Below, piece after piece: positions 12,030-22,393 of a stretch of 64,000 nt of DNA. The notes under the pieces are model-generated. The model had not been told where the DNA came from. It was given only the letters and a program-made list of their open reading frames with translations, and made no database searches. Origin of the DNA: Paraescarpia echinospica (Eukaryota; Annelida; Polychaeta; Sabellida; Siboglinidae). How positions within the stretch are numbered: position 1 is the stretch's first letter; each line of letters begins with the position of its first letter. The position numbers were made by a program, and so were the translations under genes. The DNA is taken from positions 90,210,621-90,274,620 of the forward strand of contig CM034531.1 of assembly GCA_020002185.1 (NCBI GenBank). The letters are read 5' to 3'.

Positions 12030-12370
12030 TTATATTTTCGATCAAGGATATTCAGATGAAACCATTCAAAAATGAAATGGGGAGTGTTAGAAGAGGTACA
12101 CACCTCATGCTATGAAGTAATTCATTTTTGGTCTCCGGTTTTGGTGAGAGAACCTAGATTACATTCTTTAAAGTGATTACCAGCATGCCCCCATTTGTCT
12201 TAGTCTAAATTCAATCGCATTAGGCTTCTATCTTAATATTTAGAAGTACAATCACATAATCTGTTGTGCACAATAACTAGATGTGTAACCGTATACGCAC
12301 AATCAAAGTCATCAACCATGGACACATGCGTTGAACATAAAAGGCATCCAGTGTTGCCTAAGGTCACGAA
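12030..12370 (-). mobile_element. Minisatellite-element relative, copy 3 (diverged, no minisatellite)
   Basis: In the same orientation as copy 2. It contains diverged versions of the distal block (atcaaggatattcagatg), a gaggtacacacctcatgc block, the gtaaccgtatacgcac block near 12285, and catgcgttgaacataaaagg near 12325. It ends where the other copies enter the minisatellite-proximal region. This suggests loss of the minisatellite or a subfamily lacking it. Confidence 0.5.
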
Positions 12371-12441
12371 TTTGTTCAAGCCCAGACAACAAAGCCAAAC
12401 CCAAAAAACTGGCGTTGGAACATGGTGGATATTTGGTGGGT

Positions 12442-12625
12442 TGAGGCTCTCCAAAACCTCGATTTGCACTCCCCCTCTTGAGGCTCGCCAAAACAGCCAC
12501 ATTAAGGCTCTCCAACATCACAATTTGCACACCCATTGAGGCTCGCCAACATAACTCCATCTTCAGGCTCTTCAAAAACCTCGATTTGCACCCCCTCCCA
12601 AATATCTACATTGAGGCTCTCCACA
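12442..12625. repeat. Irregular tandem repeat (GAGGCTCTCC units)
   Basis: At least six degenerate repeats of GAGGCTC(T/G)CC, often followed by AAAACCTCGATTTGCAC, at spacings of about 26-49 bp. No gene is supported in it. Confidence 0.6.
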
Positions 12626-12710
12626 AACATGAATTTGAACTCCTCATATATTCATGTCTGTCAGGAGTGAAACTGGCCTCGATTCCGATGCTCGATGTCT
12701 GAGTTTTTTT

Positions 12711-12932
12711 TTATTTCTCTCGCTGGTCCTGCACAGCTCTCTCCACCAGATCGTTCGCTCTCGTTTTCCACCCTTCTCCCAATCCTTCAAAATCTCTTTT
12801 TCCATAGTCTTCCCATCGCAGTCTAGTTCTTCCTCGCCTCCTTTTCCCTTCCAGTCTCTGTGCATCTGCTCTTTTTGCCATCCGTTCTTCTTCCATTTTC
12901 TCTACAAGCCCTGCCCATCTTAGTTGCCTCAT
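12711..12932 (-). pseudogene. LINE C-terminal tail fragment
   Basis: Minus-strand translation begins MRQLRWAGLVEKMEEERMAK and continues with GKRRRGRTRLRWEDYGKRD. This is the conserved carboxy-terminal tail found after the RT domain in many RTE-type LINEs (RW-GH-RM...KGKRRRGRPR-RW). Only the tail is present, so it is a 5'-truncated fossil. Confidence 0.75.
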
Positions 12933-12999
12933 GCTTATGCTTGTTCAGAAACAATTGTGTCGACTAGTCATATCAAAGACCCAATTAACCACAGGCGCA

Positions 13000-13631
13000 A
13001 CTACGACCAGACGATGTAAATAAGTAGCATCATTCTAGTCCACTGCTGCGATTTTGGGAGGTGGTGCTGTTCTAATCATAGCTCCTGACCCAGGGATTAC
13101 CGTCTCCACAGACGCACCGACTTTGACACATCATGTAATCCACTTGCCAGAAAAGAGATACAATTAACCGAAAGTGCTACTTAACCCCCACTTTAGTGCA
13201 TCGGCACTTCCAGGTGTAAATTACAATTTTGATATACTCGTTTGTGCTGAATCATATAGAAAACGACATTGCTCTCTAGTCTAACAAATTCAGTTTTGTT
13301 ACAGCCTGTAACATAGCTGTTAAGGTGTATCAGAAAGGGACGAGGAAAGGCGAATGTGTTTTTGGAGGACAATCGTTCAGATGGGACCACCTTGATAATA
13401 TGTTGCAAGACATGTTGTTGTTGTCTATGGAAGTTCCCATATAAACCAGGAGTATACACCTCAACAATAAAATAATAAAAATATTGAATGAGTATTGGTT
13501 TACATTATTTATTCATTGTAAATACGGAGAAATTACATTATCACATAAGTATGTACGGTATCAGCGGTATGCATGGTCATAGTAATTAGCATCACACGTT
13601 TTGCTTTCGTAAACACATTATATCACACGTC

Positions 13632-13668
<37 letters not shown>

Positions 13669-15650
13669 ACCATTACAGTGAAATTACAATTACAGTGAAA
13701 ACATTATGTATATCAGAAGTATCTTTCTTAGAAAACTGAACGATGAAATACTACGAGTCTCAAGGAATCATTTCAATCGACGATTATATTAACATACAAT
13801 AAGTAATATATCGACGATCGATGTACACACTTCTGAAACACCGTGGTTCTTTGTGCATATTCGTTAAATTTGTTTGCACCGCACGTTTTAAGAGAAATCA
13901 TTAACACAGAGTATAGTTGGCACTTATCAAAAAACGAACGAGCGTAAGACGGATAAGCGATACGGTCATCCGAGGAAAACCAGACCTGCTGTATCTCTTG
14001 CCAGAGATTTATGGTAACGTAGCATTTGAATTAATGTACATTAATGCTATGCAATTTGCACACATACGTATAAGGCATTTCAAGTTTACCGTGCATATTT
14101 GACGTACATGTTTAATAATTGTATTCATCCCAAAGATCCCTAGCGGAGCGATAGCAACCTTTTTTCTGAATCACAACAGTACCATTAAGCAAACCGATGT
14201 ATGTACATCATTACAGTATGTAAAATAAAGTGAATACAGTCTATGTTATTAAAACATGCAACATATGAGTGAGAGTACATTATGAACAATTAGTATACGG
14301 TGAGAAAATTATATTTACAAATGAACAGGAAAATAGAAAATTAGCTTCACCTTATTAAACATAGGATACTATAATATTTTTTTGCAAACAACCTCTGTTT
14401 AGTTTTAGACAAGGCTATTGTTCTACAGACAGCATCGATTTAAGGAATGTTTTTAAACACAAACATTGATATTGATAATATAGTTGTTGTCTTCCCTAAG
14501 TTTGATTGAAACATTTGTACTGTTATACAATGTATGTTATAACAATTTACTAGCTTTTATAAAACGCTATATCTACTGTAGACTACAAAGTCGAAGTCGA
14601 CAAGGAAGACATCAGACACATGAAGAGGATGTGCCGGAAACCCCGTGATTGAGGCTGTAGCGGCGTAACCACTGAGCTAGCCTTCCAGGGACTTGCACCA
14701 CGCGTCACTGCTGAAACGCAATACATGTCATAAGTGGCGAACTTTAACTCGTAAACATGACACAGATAACAATACAGACATTTTCATGCGGTATTTCAAA
14801 TCCGCGTTGACAATACGATTTTTAAAATATTTTTAAAATAATCATACATTTAACATGAGCTTTCTTAGTAATTGTTTGTGATCGTTTCAGTCTGTTTAAT
14901 TACAAATTGGTCGTCTAAAGAAAATGTGTTGGCCGTTGCACATGGTAGAATGAGAAAACAATTGTCCTTCCGGTATTTAACGGCAAATCGTTAATCAATA
15001 ATTATAGGACACGCCATGTGGATCTACTGCATGTACCGATTTCTAAAACCAACGTATTGTATAAAACCATTAGACGTCGAGGTGTTAAGCTATGGAACTA
15101 TATAACAACAACAGTGGATTGTACATATGCACTTGCAGCGTCTAATTGTCAAGAAATTTATGTGAGTAAATAATGTTAGTGACTTATATAACTAATATTC
15201 ATTGTTGCATTCAATAGTATTGCTGTGATTTGTGTTGCTGATTTATTTTCTTCAATTGCACAATCTGTTTCTTCTTCTTCTTTTTATTAAATTAGTTTAC
15301 GTGCACCATGGAATTACACCACTTCGTGCCGCATGCTATATTGTACAGTATCGTAAATCGCTGCGATTGACAGGCAGTTACACTGTAGCGTATCTACGGT
15401 TTGGTAAACTGTGCCTCAGCTATTTGATTCACTTAACTAAAAAAGAAACAATTAAACTGTAGACAAAAAAAACATGTGACGCAAATGACGACCAAATTCA
15501 GTTTTTTCGATGATTTAATGTACCTGCTTCTTGTTAAACCGACTTCGAATATTGTAGCTATTTATAATAATTGAAACATAAACTTGGACAAAAACGAACG
15601 GCATTTGCAATAAGCGAAAGTTGAAAAAAGTATCGTCTCTTCCAATGTAT
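13000..15650. other. Non-coding, AT-rich stretch
   Basis: No gene is supported. It contains a TA microsatellite at 13637-13669. Open frames are short (under 90 residues), without splice context or family motifs. Confidence 0.5.
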
Positions 15651-15654
15651 ACAA

Positions 15655-16342
15655 AATAAGTTGTATATTTTCTACCAAGGATATCCAGACGGAAACAATA
15701 TAAAAACTGCAATTTGAGCGGTAGAAGAAGTACATATATGTCATGTTATGAAATATGTTTGCTCCAGACTTTCGTCACAACATATAGAAGTACGAACACA
15801 ACAAATTCTGTGCGCAAACCAAATATATATGTAACCGTATACGTACAGTCAGCGTCATCAGCCATCATCACATGCTCTGAACACAAAAATGAATGCGTTT
15901 AATAAAATACAAATGGCTGCCTAAGTCTCATTTTACGCATGCTCATTACGGCATCTTTATAATTTATACCATCGCATCGCGCATCGCATCGCGCATCGCA
16001 TCGCGCATCGCATCGCGCATCACATCGCGCATCGCATCGCGTATCGCATCGCGCATCGCATCGCGCATCGCGTATCGCATCGCGCATCGCATCGCGCATC
16101 GCGTATCGCATCGCACATCGCATCGCGTATCGCATCGCGCCGCGCGTCGCATCGCGCATCGCATCGCCCATCGCATCGCGCATCGTCCGTCGCATCGCGC
16201 ATCGCATCGCGCATCGTCCATCGCATCGCGCATCGCATCGTCCATCGCATCGCCCATCGCATCGCGCATCGCGTCATCGCCCCATGGCGCTGCAGGTTGC
16301 CACACAAAAACGCGATGGCCCTTCTCGGCCATCATACTTTAA
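15655..16342 (-). mobile_element. Minisatellite-bearing repeat element, copy 2 (inverted)
   Basis: Inverted relative to copy 1, about 5 kb away. The minisatellite lies at 15969-16275. The head (ccttctcggccatcatac) is at the right and the tail (gtaaccgtatacgtacag, gatatccagacgg) at the left. Similarity to copy 1 weakens but persists to about 15655. Its last 150 bases continue into unrelated DNA. Confidence 0.6.
15969..16275. repeat. GCGATGCG minisatellite, inverted array
   Basis: The reverse complement of the array at 10217-10552 with the same unit variants (cgcatcgcat, cgtatcgcat, cgtccatcgc). The two arrays could pair as a very large imperfect inverted repeat. Confidence 0.95.
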
Positions 16343-16589
16343 TGAACCATCGAACTAAAGCCTGCCGTACAAAGTCCGATTGTCTACGCTGCCAAACATC
16401 TCGACCGCCGCAGCGTTGACAATCGTGCGTAATCGGGACGGTATGCGTGTGCTTAACACTACGATTTCCCAGTCTTACGTCGAGTCAGCGGCAATCGTGG
16501 CGATTGAACATGTTCAACCGGCACGGCTGGCGTTGACTGGCAATCTTGGACAATTGGGCGGTGTGCGGCACTTCCCGACTGTGATTTTC

Positions 16590-17597
16590 GAATCGTAAGG
16601 ATTTAACGAATTTAATACAGTTATTACAGGCCTACGCGAAACAATATTCAAAGTCAAACAATCTGCAATAGTATGTATAATGATTTACGTTTAATTCCTA
16701 CAATATGTCTACATTACAAGAATAAAAGATCACCTAAATCCATGATTTTGAATATATCCATTTTTGACGATAATTTAGTCAGCTTGTAATTTTTGCGCAC
16801 TGAAATGCATAGTGGGACGTTATGTTAAAAAAGCTTATATTATTGTATATAAATCATAAGATTGGTGTATAACGTTAGCAAGATTGTTCTGTTCAATTAT
16901 GCATAACCTTATGTTATTTTACAATAATTGTGAATGGCGAGAAGTCGCTTCGGGTTATTTTTCATGATATTCAAATGTAGGGGAATCGGTTATTTGTGGC
17001 TGTATGCCAAATTTTCTTTGCTCACTTCAAGCAAATGTTGAATACCACGAGTAAGGTAGTTGGTTGGTCAATTCAGTGATCCTTGAAATATAACTTAAAT
17101 ATATAGTATAGTCACAGTCATCTGTTAAACAGATTTGCAAATAATTGCTATCGACTGGCAGATATACATTTGTTATGTACGGACACACACACAATGTACT
17201 TTTCAATAAAAAAAACTGCAGTTGTAATTATGATGTATTTTTAGATGTACAACATGACTAAATTGCCAAGACAAACGTCCATCTAAATCTACGCGATCAA
17301 CATTGTGATAATAATTAAACGTGGCGGAAGATCATTCAGGGTTCCTTTATTCACATTGAAATGTAGGGGAAACGCTTGATTTTAAGCTCTATCACGTACG
17401 TTTTTACACAGATCATACACATGATGTAGGCAACTTGTGAGGGTTTTGATTTGGTTATTCAGCGATCCATAACATATATCTATATCTGCAATGAGCAATA
17501 TATATAGGAATCTAAACATATTCTTCTACACATAATATTATTGGCAAATAATCGATTTTGACCACTCGAAACATATTTCTTAAGGAAGAACACGTAT
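16590..17597. other. Non-coding stretch left of Polinton E1
   Basis: AT-rich sequence with no supported gene. A 19-bp block aattgggcggtgtgcggca at 16552-16570, just left of this stretch, recurs at 36627-36645. Confidence 0.5.
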
Positions 17598-17603
17598 AAC
17601 ATG

Positions 17604-17953
17604 AGTAGTATAGAGGTCGGTTTCGGACTCAAAACCCTACTTATAAAAAACGTTTTAATGACCACTAAACGTTTTCGGCAATCTACTTATAAAAAAAGAT
17701 CAAAGGCTTTTTTTTTACACTAATTGTTTTCGGGAACCTACTTATAAAAAAAGATCAAAGGCTTTGTTTGACACTAATTGGTTTTGGACACTTACTTATA
17801 AAAAACGTGATTGATTACCCCGAGATGCCAACTAGCGGTGAGTGCAGAGACCCTTTTAGTTCGTCCCCTAGCGATCAACGCCGTACTTAGCGCGTGCTGA
17901 CGTAAGCAATAATGCGTTTATCGCGCGAATATATAACCACGATAAAACACTGT
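17604..17953 (+). repeat. E1 left terminal inverted repeat
   Basis: It matches the reverse complement of 34631-34982. It contains internal direct repeats of about 54 bp with the core CTACTTATAAAAAA(A)GATCAAAGGC followed by TTTGACACTAATTG. The inner part carries AACTAGCGGTGAGTGCAGAG and a TATATAACC block, a possible TATA-type promoter. Confidence 0.92.
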
Positions 17954-17959
17954 ATCAAC

Positions 17960-18037
17960 GTCGACGACGGATTAGCTCTCCTGGGAGAGTGTTCGACTGG
18001 GGATCGAAAGATTCCCGGTCCGAGTCCGTTCGTCGAC
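17960..18037 (+). other. tRNA-like sequence 1 beside the left TIR
   Basis: A 78-nt block with TTAGCTCTCCTGGGAGAG (like a Pol III A box), a perfect five-pair anticodon-type hairpin TTCGA-CTGGGGA-TCGAA, and GGTCCGAGTCC (like a B box). The ends GTCGACG and CGTCGAC are complementary. Six surplus bases between acceptor and D arm make it non-canonical, so it may be a tRNA relic or a Pol III promoter rather than a working tRNA. Confidence 0.45.
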
Positions 18038-18133
18038 CCTTTTTACATTCGTTGTATGTGAGGTGCCACCTAGCGGTGAGTACAGAGATCATTGTTCCCT
18101 ATAATATAACCGGGGTAAAACCACTGCATAATC

Positions 18134-18211
18134 GTTGGCGATGGTATAGCTCTCTTAGGAGAGTGTTCGCCTAGGGATCGAAAGATTCCGGGTTTGAACC
18201 CTAGTCGCAAC
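18134..18211 (+). other. tRNA-like sequence 2 beside the left TIR
   Basis: Also 78 nt, with the same architecture: TATAGCTCTCTTAGGAGAG, a loop CTAGGGA at the anticodon position, and GGGTTTGAACCC as B-box-like arm. The ends GTTGGCGA and TCGCAAC pair with one bulge. It is retained in E2 (45754-45831 and 54205-54282), suggesting constraint or recent common origin. Confidence 0.45.
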
Positions 18212-18282
18212 TTTTTAGTTCCTCTATCTAGCGGTGGTGGCTGTATATAAGCGGTGGCGGTAGCGGGTTATCGGTAGTCGGT

Positions 18283-18727
18283 ATGATGTCGTCACCTATA
18301 AGGTTTGGTGGATCGCGGTCGTTCTTGTCGAATATGTATTTGTGTCCATTGTCGGCGTTCGGTCGGGGCTTTAGATCCGTCGAGCACGCCTATCAGTATA
18401 GGAGAGCAATATTCAACGGCGACGTGGAATGTGCCGAACGTATCAAAAGTGCGCGATCATCTTATGCAGCGAAACGACGCGGTTACGACATTCGATAAAA
18501 GAGAACGGGAACCGAATGGCGCTCCGTTAGGGTGGCGTGTATGAAGGCGTTGTTGAGGAGGAAGTTTGACGGGTCGAGCGATTTGAAGGCCGAATTGTTG
18601 GCCACTGGGGACGCTGAATTGGTGGAATGGGGAGGGTTTCTGGGGTACCGGTATCGGGGTCGATGCGGGGGAGAACATGCTCGGTAAACTATTGATGGAG
18701 GTACGCGATGCTTATAAAGACGCGTAA
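18283..18727 (+). pseudogene. NADAR (YbiA-like) domain protein, broken, E1
   Basis: NADAR proteins are N-glycosidases; known members act on riboflavin-pathway intermediates or remove ADP-ribose from guanine in DNA. Motifs visible: RFGGSRSFLSNMY near the start (family form F-G--eFLSNfy), VEHAYQYRRA, and a C-terminal ENMLGKLLMEVRDAYKDA segment typical of the family end. A TAA at 18496-18498 interrupts the frame after 71 residues, and about a dozen bases are missing near 18635 relative to E2. It is the first gene of the element, about 70 bp after the second tRNA-like block. A TATATAAGC box at 18244 may be its promoter. Confidence 0.8.
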
Positions 18728-18751
18728 AAAGTGTTCGTTCAGTCGTGAAAA

Positions 18752-19406
18752 ATGAACGGACCGTCGTTGAAGCATCCTTTTACATGTATAGTAGCCGGAC
18801 CTACGGGGTGCGGTAAGACGACGTTCGTCGAGCGTCTGATACGTCACGACGCTATGATCGATCCGCCGCCGGAGAAAATCCTGTGGTGCTACGGACAGTG
18901 GCAGAGCGGCTACGCGTCTATGTCTTCGAAAATAGAGTTCGTAGACGGCCAGATCCGAAACGTTTAGACGGTAAAGCGAGAACGCTTCTAGTACTCGACG
19001 ACCTCATGGAGGAGACCGATAGCCGGGTGACGGTACTATTTACTAAAAAAGTCATCATTGTAATACGTCGGTCGTACAACTGCGACAGAACATGTTTCCG
19101 AAAGAGAAAGAAAACCGTACAATCAGCCTGAACGCCCAATACATAGTGCTATTCAAGAGCCCCCGAGATGCCGGCCAAGTAGGTCACCTAGCGAAACAGA
19201 CGTACCCGGGAAAGGTCAACTACATGATAGAGGCTTTCAAAGACGCGACGTCGTCGGCGTACGGCTAACTATTCGTGGATCTGAAACAGGAAACGGAAGA
19301 GGACATGCGTCTGCGTACGTGCATATTTCCGGACGATCGTCTTCAGTACGTGTACGTACGGAAGGGTGGTGGCGGCAGTGGTGGTGGTGGTGGAGGCATC
19401 CTATAA
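18752..19406 (+). pseudogene. Packaging ATPase (FtsK/HerA, A32-like), broken, E1
   Basis: Drives DNA into capsids in this virus-like group. The Walker A motif GPTGCGKTT is at about residues 16-24. The Walker B region reads LLVLDDLMEE. Compared with E2, a small deletion near 18949 shifts the frame, another shift lies in the A-run near 19050, and a TAA at 19266-19268 cuts a conserved AYGYLFVDL segment. The C-terminus is Gly-rich. The start ATG at 18752 is shared with E2 (46379). It lies 24 bp after the NADAR gene. Confidence 0.88.
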
Positions 19407-19444
19407 GAAGAAAGGGACATCGGCGCGTAAGTTTATTAGTCGTT

Positions 19445-19846
19445 ATGACGGTACGCGCGGTGGTAGCGAAGCGACGACCGAAGGTGGCGGCACCGACGAA
19501 TCGAGTGAAGAGACACATTTTCGCCTTGCAACTGTTGGAGAGACATAGGCGGAACATCGATCTGCGAAAAGCCGTGATTGGTCACGCGGACGCCGGTCTC
19601 ATTTGTAATCTGTGAGATTGCGCGTACAACATTCTGAAAGGGAACGTGAAGTTGTCGCCGAAACAGAAACGCGTGTTGTCAAAATACCGGAATCACCTGC
19701 GTAAACTCGCCGACAAACAAGTTGCGATTAAGCAGAAGCGAGCCGTCTTGCAAAAGGGTGCGGGTGGTTTTCTGACGGCCCTGCTAGCGCCGTTAGCGAG
19801 CACCGTTCTCCTGCCGCTGCTCAGACAGGTGATCGGCAGCGGGTGA
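19445..19846 (+). pseudogene. Small basic protein with hydrophobic C-terminus, broken, E1
   Basis: 133 codons in E2. The Arg/Lys-rich N-terminus is followed by a helical RNHLRKLADKQVAIKQKR segment and a hydrophobic, Gly/Leu-rich tail (near GGFLTALLAPLASTVLLP). A TGA at 19613-19615 replaces a cysteine codon of E2. Conserved small proteins of this layout accompany integrase and capsid genes in this element group. A virion-core or membrane-active role like adenovirus minor core proteins is inference only. Confidence 0.65.
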
Positions 19847-19849
19847 TTG

Positions 19850-20620
19850 ATGCAGTACGCGAAGAAGATTGCGTTAGTCGACCCGCGATTGGTGGAAAGC
19901 CTCCTGCCACGTGTCGACCAGCCGCCGAGCACGCCTCGATAACGTGCGCTGAGTAGCCTGGACAGTGACATGAAGGACATTCTAGAACGTTCGGATTTAT
20001 CCGAACGCGAAAAGGTAGCGTCGTACAATCAACTGCTGAGTCGGTACAACACGATAGAGGCGGCTCGAGCGGCGCAACCGGTACGCGTGTCGGTGGTCAA
20101 CAGCAGCGGCGAGACGCCTGCGGTGGGGGTGGCGGCGGCAGCGGCGACGGTGGCGCCACCATCGTCGGAGGTCGTAGAGCGCGAAATCATAGCCAGTATG
20201 CCGAAAACGCTGAAAGGGAAGACGGGACTGCTTATCGAAAAAATGAAAGCCGATCCGTTGTGTCGATGGAACGATCGCGGTGAATTCGTGTACGACGGTA
20301 AAACGATCGCGGGGAGTAACAAGGTCGATCTAGTGAACGATCTCATGCGAACGAGATCGAAGACGAAAGCGCCCGTAGGATGGCGAGAGTTCGGATTGCG
20401 CATGAAAGATATAAATATCCCTATGGGATTCGTGGGCAACCCGCGCTATCGGTCGTACATGGAGCGACGACAGAAGCGCCTTCTAGAAGAGGCGTCGATG
20501 ACGCCGACGACGACTAGTTCATCAGCGACGCCGGAGTGGAGACGTCGTCGAATACGAGGCGAGACTAAACGAAGACAACGATCCCCTTCGTTGGGCGTCG
20601 AGGCGTGGGACACGTTGTGA
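19850..20620 (+). pseudogene. Conserved Polinton protein with GSN-VDLVNDLMR motif, E1
   Basis: 257 codons from ATG 19850 (TGATTGATG, 3 bp after the previous stop). A TAA at 19940-19942 breaks the N-terminus. The remainder from ATG 19970 is open for 216 residues. Features: an Ala/Val/Pro-rich linker (residues ~70-105), a conserved C-terminal domain with CRWNDRGEFVYDGKTI, GSNKVDLVNDLMRTR and GWREFGLRMKDINIPMGFVGN, and an Arg-rich tail. I recognise it as a recurrent companion of the capsid genes in these elements; its function is unknown. Confidence 0.65.
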
Positions 20621-20712
20621 TGCCGTCACGACGCACGATAACGGCCATCGTCGTCGGCTTCACCATCGCGCTTATCGCTCTCTATACGTGTATAATAATC
20701 ATCGTACATTGA
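20620..20712 (+). pseudogene. One-TM peptide, shortened, E1
   Basis: Its ATG overlaps the previous stop (TGATG at 20618-20622). 30 residues: a basic start MPSRRTITAI followed by one hydrophobic helix (VVGFTIALIALYTCIIII). E2 continues to 67 residues with a Ser/Thr-rich tail; in E1 a TGA ends it at 20710-20712. Probably a small membrane protein of unknown function. Confidence 0.5.
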
Positions 20713-20735
20713 TCATCATCGTCGTCGTCGTCGTC

Positions 20736-21907
20736 ATGGTGTCCAGGTGGAGTCGTCGTCGTCCAAAACGAAAGCATCGACAGCAACGAAACGACGACGA
20801 CGACGACGACCTGAATAGCGTCTACTTCGATCCGAAACGGGTGGGAAGTTACGGAGGCGTCAACGCATTGCACCGGGCGTCGAAGCTCCGACGTCGGGCC
20901 GTCGAGAGGTGGCTAGCGTCGCAGGACGCCTATACCCTACACAAACCGGTTAAACGACATTTCAAACGACGTCGCGTCATCGTGGGTGGTCGAAACCAGC
21001 AGTGGCAAGCCGATCTGGTAGACTTGACTAGACTGAAACGCACAACGACGGTATAACATACCTATTGACGGTGATCGATGTGTTTTCGAAGTGGGCGTGG
21101 TGCGTTCCGTTGAAGAGTAAGTCCGGCCCGTCGCTCGTCGCGGCCTTCGAGCGCCTGCTGAGCGGTGGTGACGACGACGAGACGCCGAACTCGCTGCAGA
21201 CCGATAAGGGTACCGAGTTTTTGAATCGACCCCTGCAAACGTTCCTAAAGACTCGCGGCGTTTATCATTTCGTGACGCATAACGAGGAGACTAAGGCGAG
21301 CGTCGTGGAACGGTTTAATCGAACTTTGAAGACGCGTATGTGGCGCTATTTTAAGAAACACGAGACGCTGCGCTACATAGAGGCGTTACCGGATTTCGTG
21401 CGATCGTACAACAACGCCTACCATCGAAGCATCGGTAGGACGCCGGCGAGTGTCGACGCAACGAATCAGGAGGCCGTATGGCAACGACTGTACGGTGGCG
21501 ACGACTGCGGTCAACGGCGAAAACCGAAACTACGCGAGGGAGATCGCGTACGTATCAGCAAGACGAGGGGTCAATTCAAAAAAGGATACATGGTTAACTG
21601 GAGCGAGGAGCTCTTCACAGTCGTAGAGGTGCACCCGTCCGAACCGCCCGTTTATCGCCTGAAGGACGCCGCCGGGACGCCGGTAGAGGGCGCCTTCTAC
21701 GAACCGGAACTACAACGCGTATTCGTTCCGAAGGACAAACTGTATCGCGGAGGCGGTTCTACAGCGTCGTCGGCGTCGCGGCGGCGGTTCGGAGGCGCTC
21801 GTAAAATGGAGAGGATATCCGGCCTCCTTCAACAGCTGGATCGACGCCGAGTCGCTCGTGGGCCTATAAAAAGACTATTACTACTACTACTATTGAGGAG
21901 GCGATGA
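20736..21907 (+). pseudogene. Retroviral-type DDE integrase, frameshifted, E1
   Basis: Inserts the element DNA. The order is a basic N-terminus, a helical NSVYFDPKRVGSYGG segment, then the RNase H-like catalytic core with D in WQADLVDL, D in LQTDKGTEF and E in VVERFNRTLK. A C-terminal SH3/chromo-like domain follows (LREGDRVRISKTRGQFKKGY, then the segment ending in FYEPELQRV). A one-base loss near 21037 (GAAACGC against GAAAACGC in E2) splits the frame just after the first Asp. The stop used in E2 is mutated, so the E1 frame runs on into an Arg/Leu tail. Confidence 0.93.
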
Positions 21908-22191
21908 TAATGAATCATTGGATGCGCCACACGGGGTGCTGGCGACTGCACGAGGCGGGAATATGCAACGGATCTTCGTTCTTACCGTATAAAGGTCCTT
22001 GCTGCATCGACAGAGCGCAGTGGCGCGACGATGAGCGACGACGACAAAACTACCTCGAGTGGCAATCGTCGAACGAACGCCGGCGCCGAGGACGCGGACT
22101 CCGTCGACGAGCACGCGGACTCCATCGACGCTACCACCTCAACCACCGCCGAACCCGTTCCATGGCAAATTTGCGGCAACGAATGCCCTAA
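21904..22191 (+). CDS. Small Cys peptide with readthrough extension, E1
   Basis: The conserved part is about 32 residues beginning MRHTGCWRLHEAGICNGSSF (ATG at 21922; an earlier in-frame ATG at 21904), with three conserved cysteines plus one C that varies. E2 stops right after CIDRA, whereas E1 has lost that stop and extends into the next gene. Function unknown; its conservation in both elements suggests a real mini-gene. Confidence 0.45.
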   Translation: MIMNHWMRHTGCWRLHEAGICNGSSFLPYKGPCCIDRAQWRDDERRRQNYLEWQSSNERRRRGRGLRRRARGLHRRYHLNHRRTRSMANLRQRMP

Positions 22192-22393
22192 GGCCAATAT
22201 CGTATTACTCTGTCAGGTCGTCGTCCTGTACTTCGTCATCGCTGTTAGTGTATACAATCTGACGAAAGGTCAAGGTGACTCCAACCTGTGGACGGCGCTG
22301 TTGAGCAGCTGTCTCGGTTACCTGCTCCCGAGTCCGTCTATGAGTGTTGGCGGCGAACGTCGACGTCAACAACACGATGGCGGTCTCGTCTGA
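22031..22393 (+). CDS. Two-TM-type membrane protein, E1
   Basis: 120 residues, intact. An acidic Ser/Thr-rich N-terminal half is followed by a CGNECPKANIVLLCQ segment, a hydrophobic helix (VVVLYFVIAVSVYNLT), a polar link GQGDSNLWTALL, and a second hydrophobic part ending GYLLPSPSMS. The last motif (LW-ALLSSCLGYLLPSP) is a recurrent signature of a small membrane protein in this element group. It overlaps the start of the next gene by 17 bp. Role unknown. Confidence 0.7.
   Translation: MSDDDKTTSSGNRRTNAGAEDADSVDEHADSIDATTSTTAEPVPWQICGNECPKANIVLLCQVVVLYFVIAVSVYNLTKGQGDSNLWTALLSSCLGYLLPSPSMSVGGERRRQQHDGGLV

Noticed and set aside
14590..14700. tRNA-derived SINE head on the minus strand (GGCTAGCTCAGTGGTTACGC)
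   Set aside because: The A-box-like stretch is good but no B box, body or tail could be recognised, so it stays below the reporting threshold.
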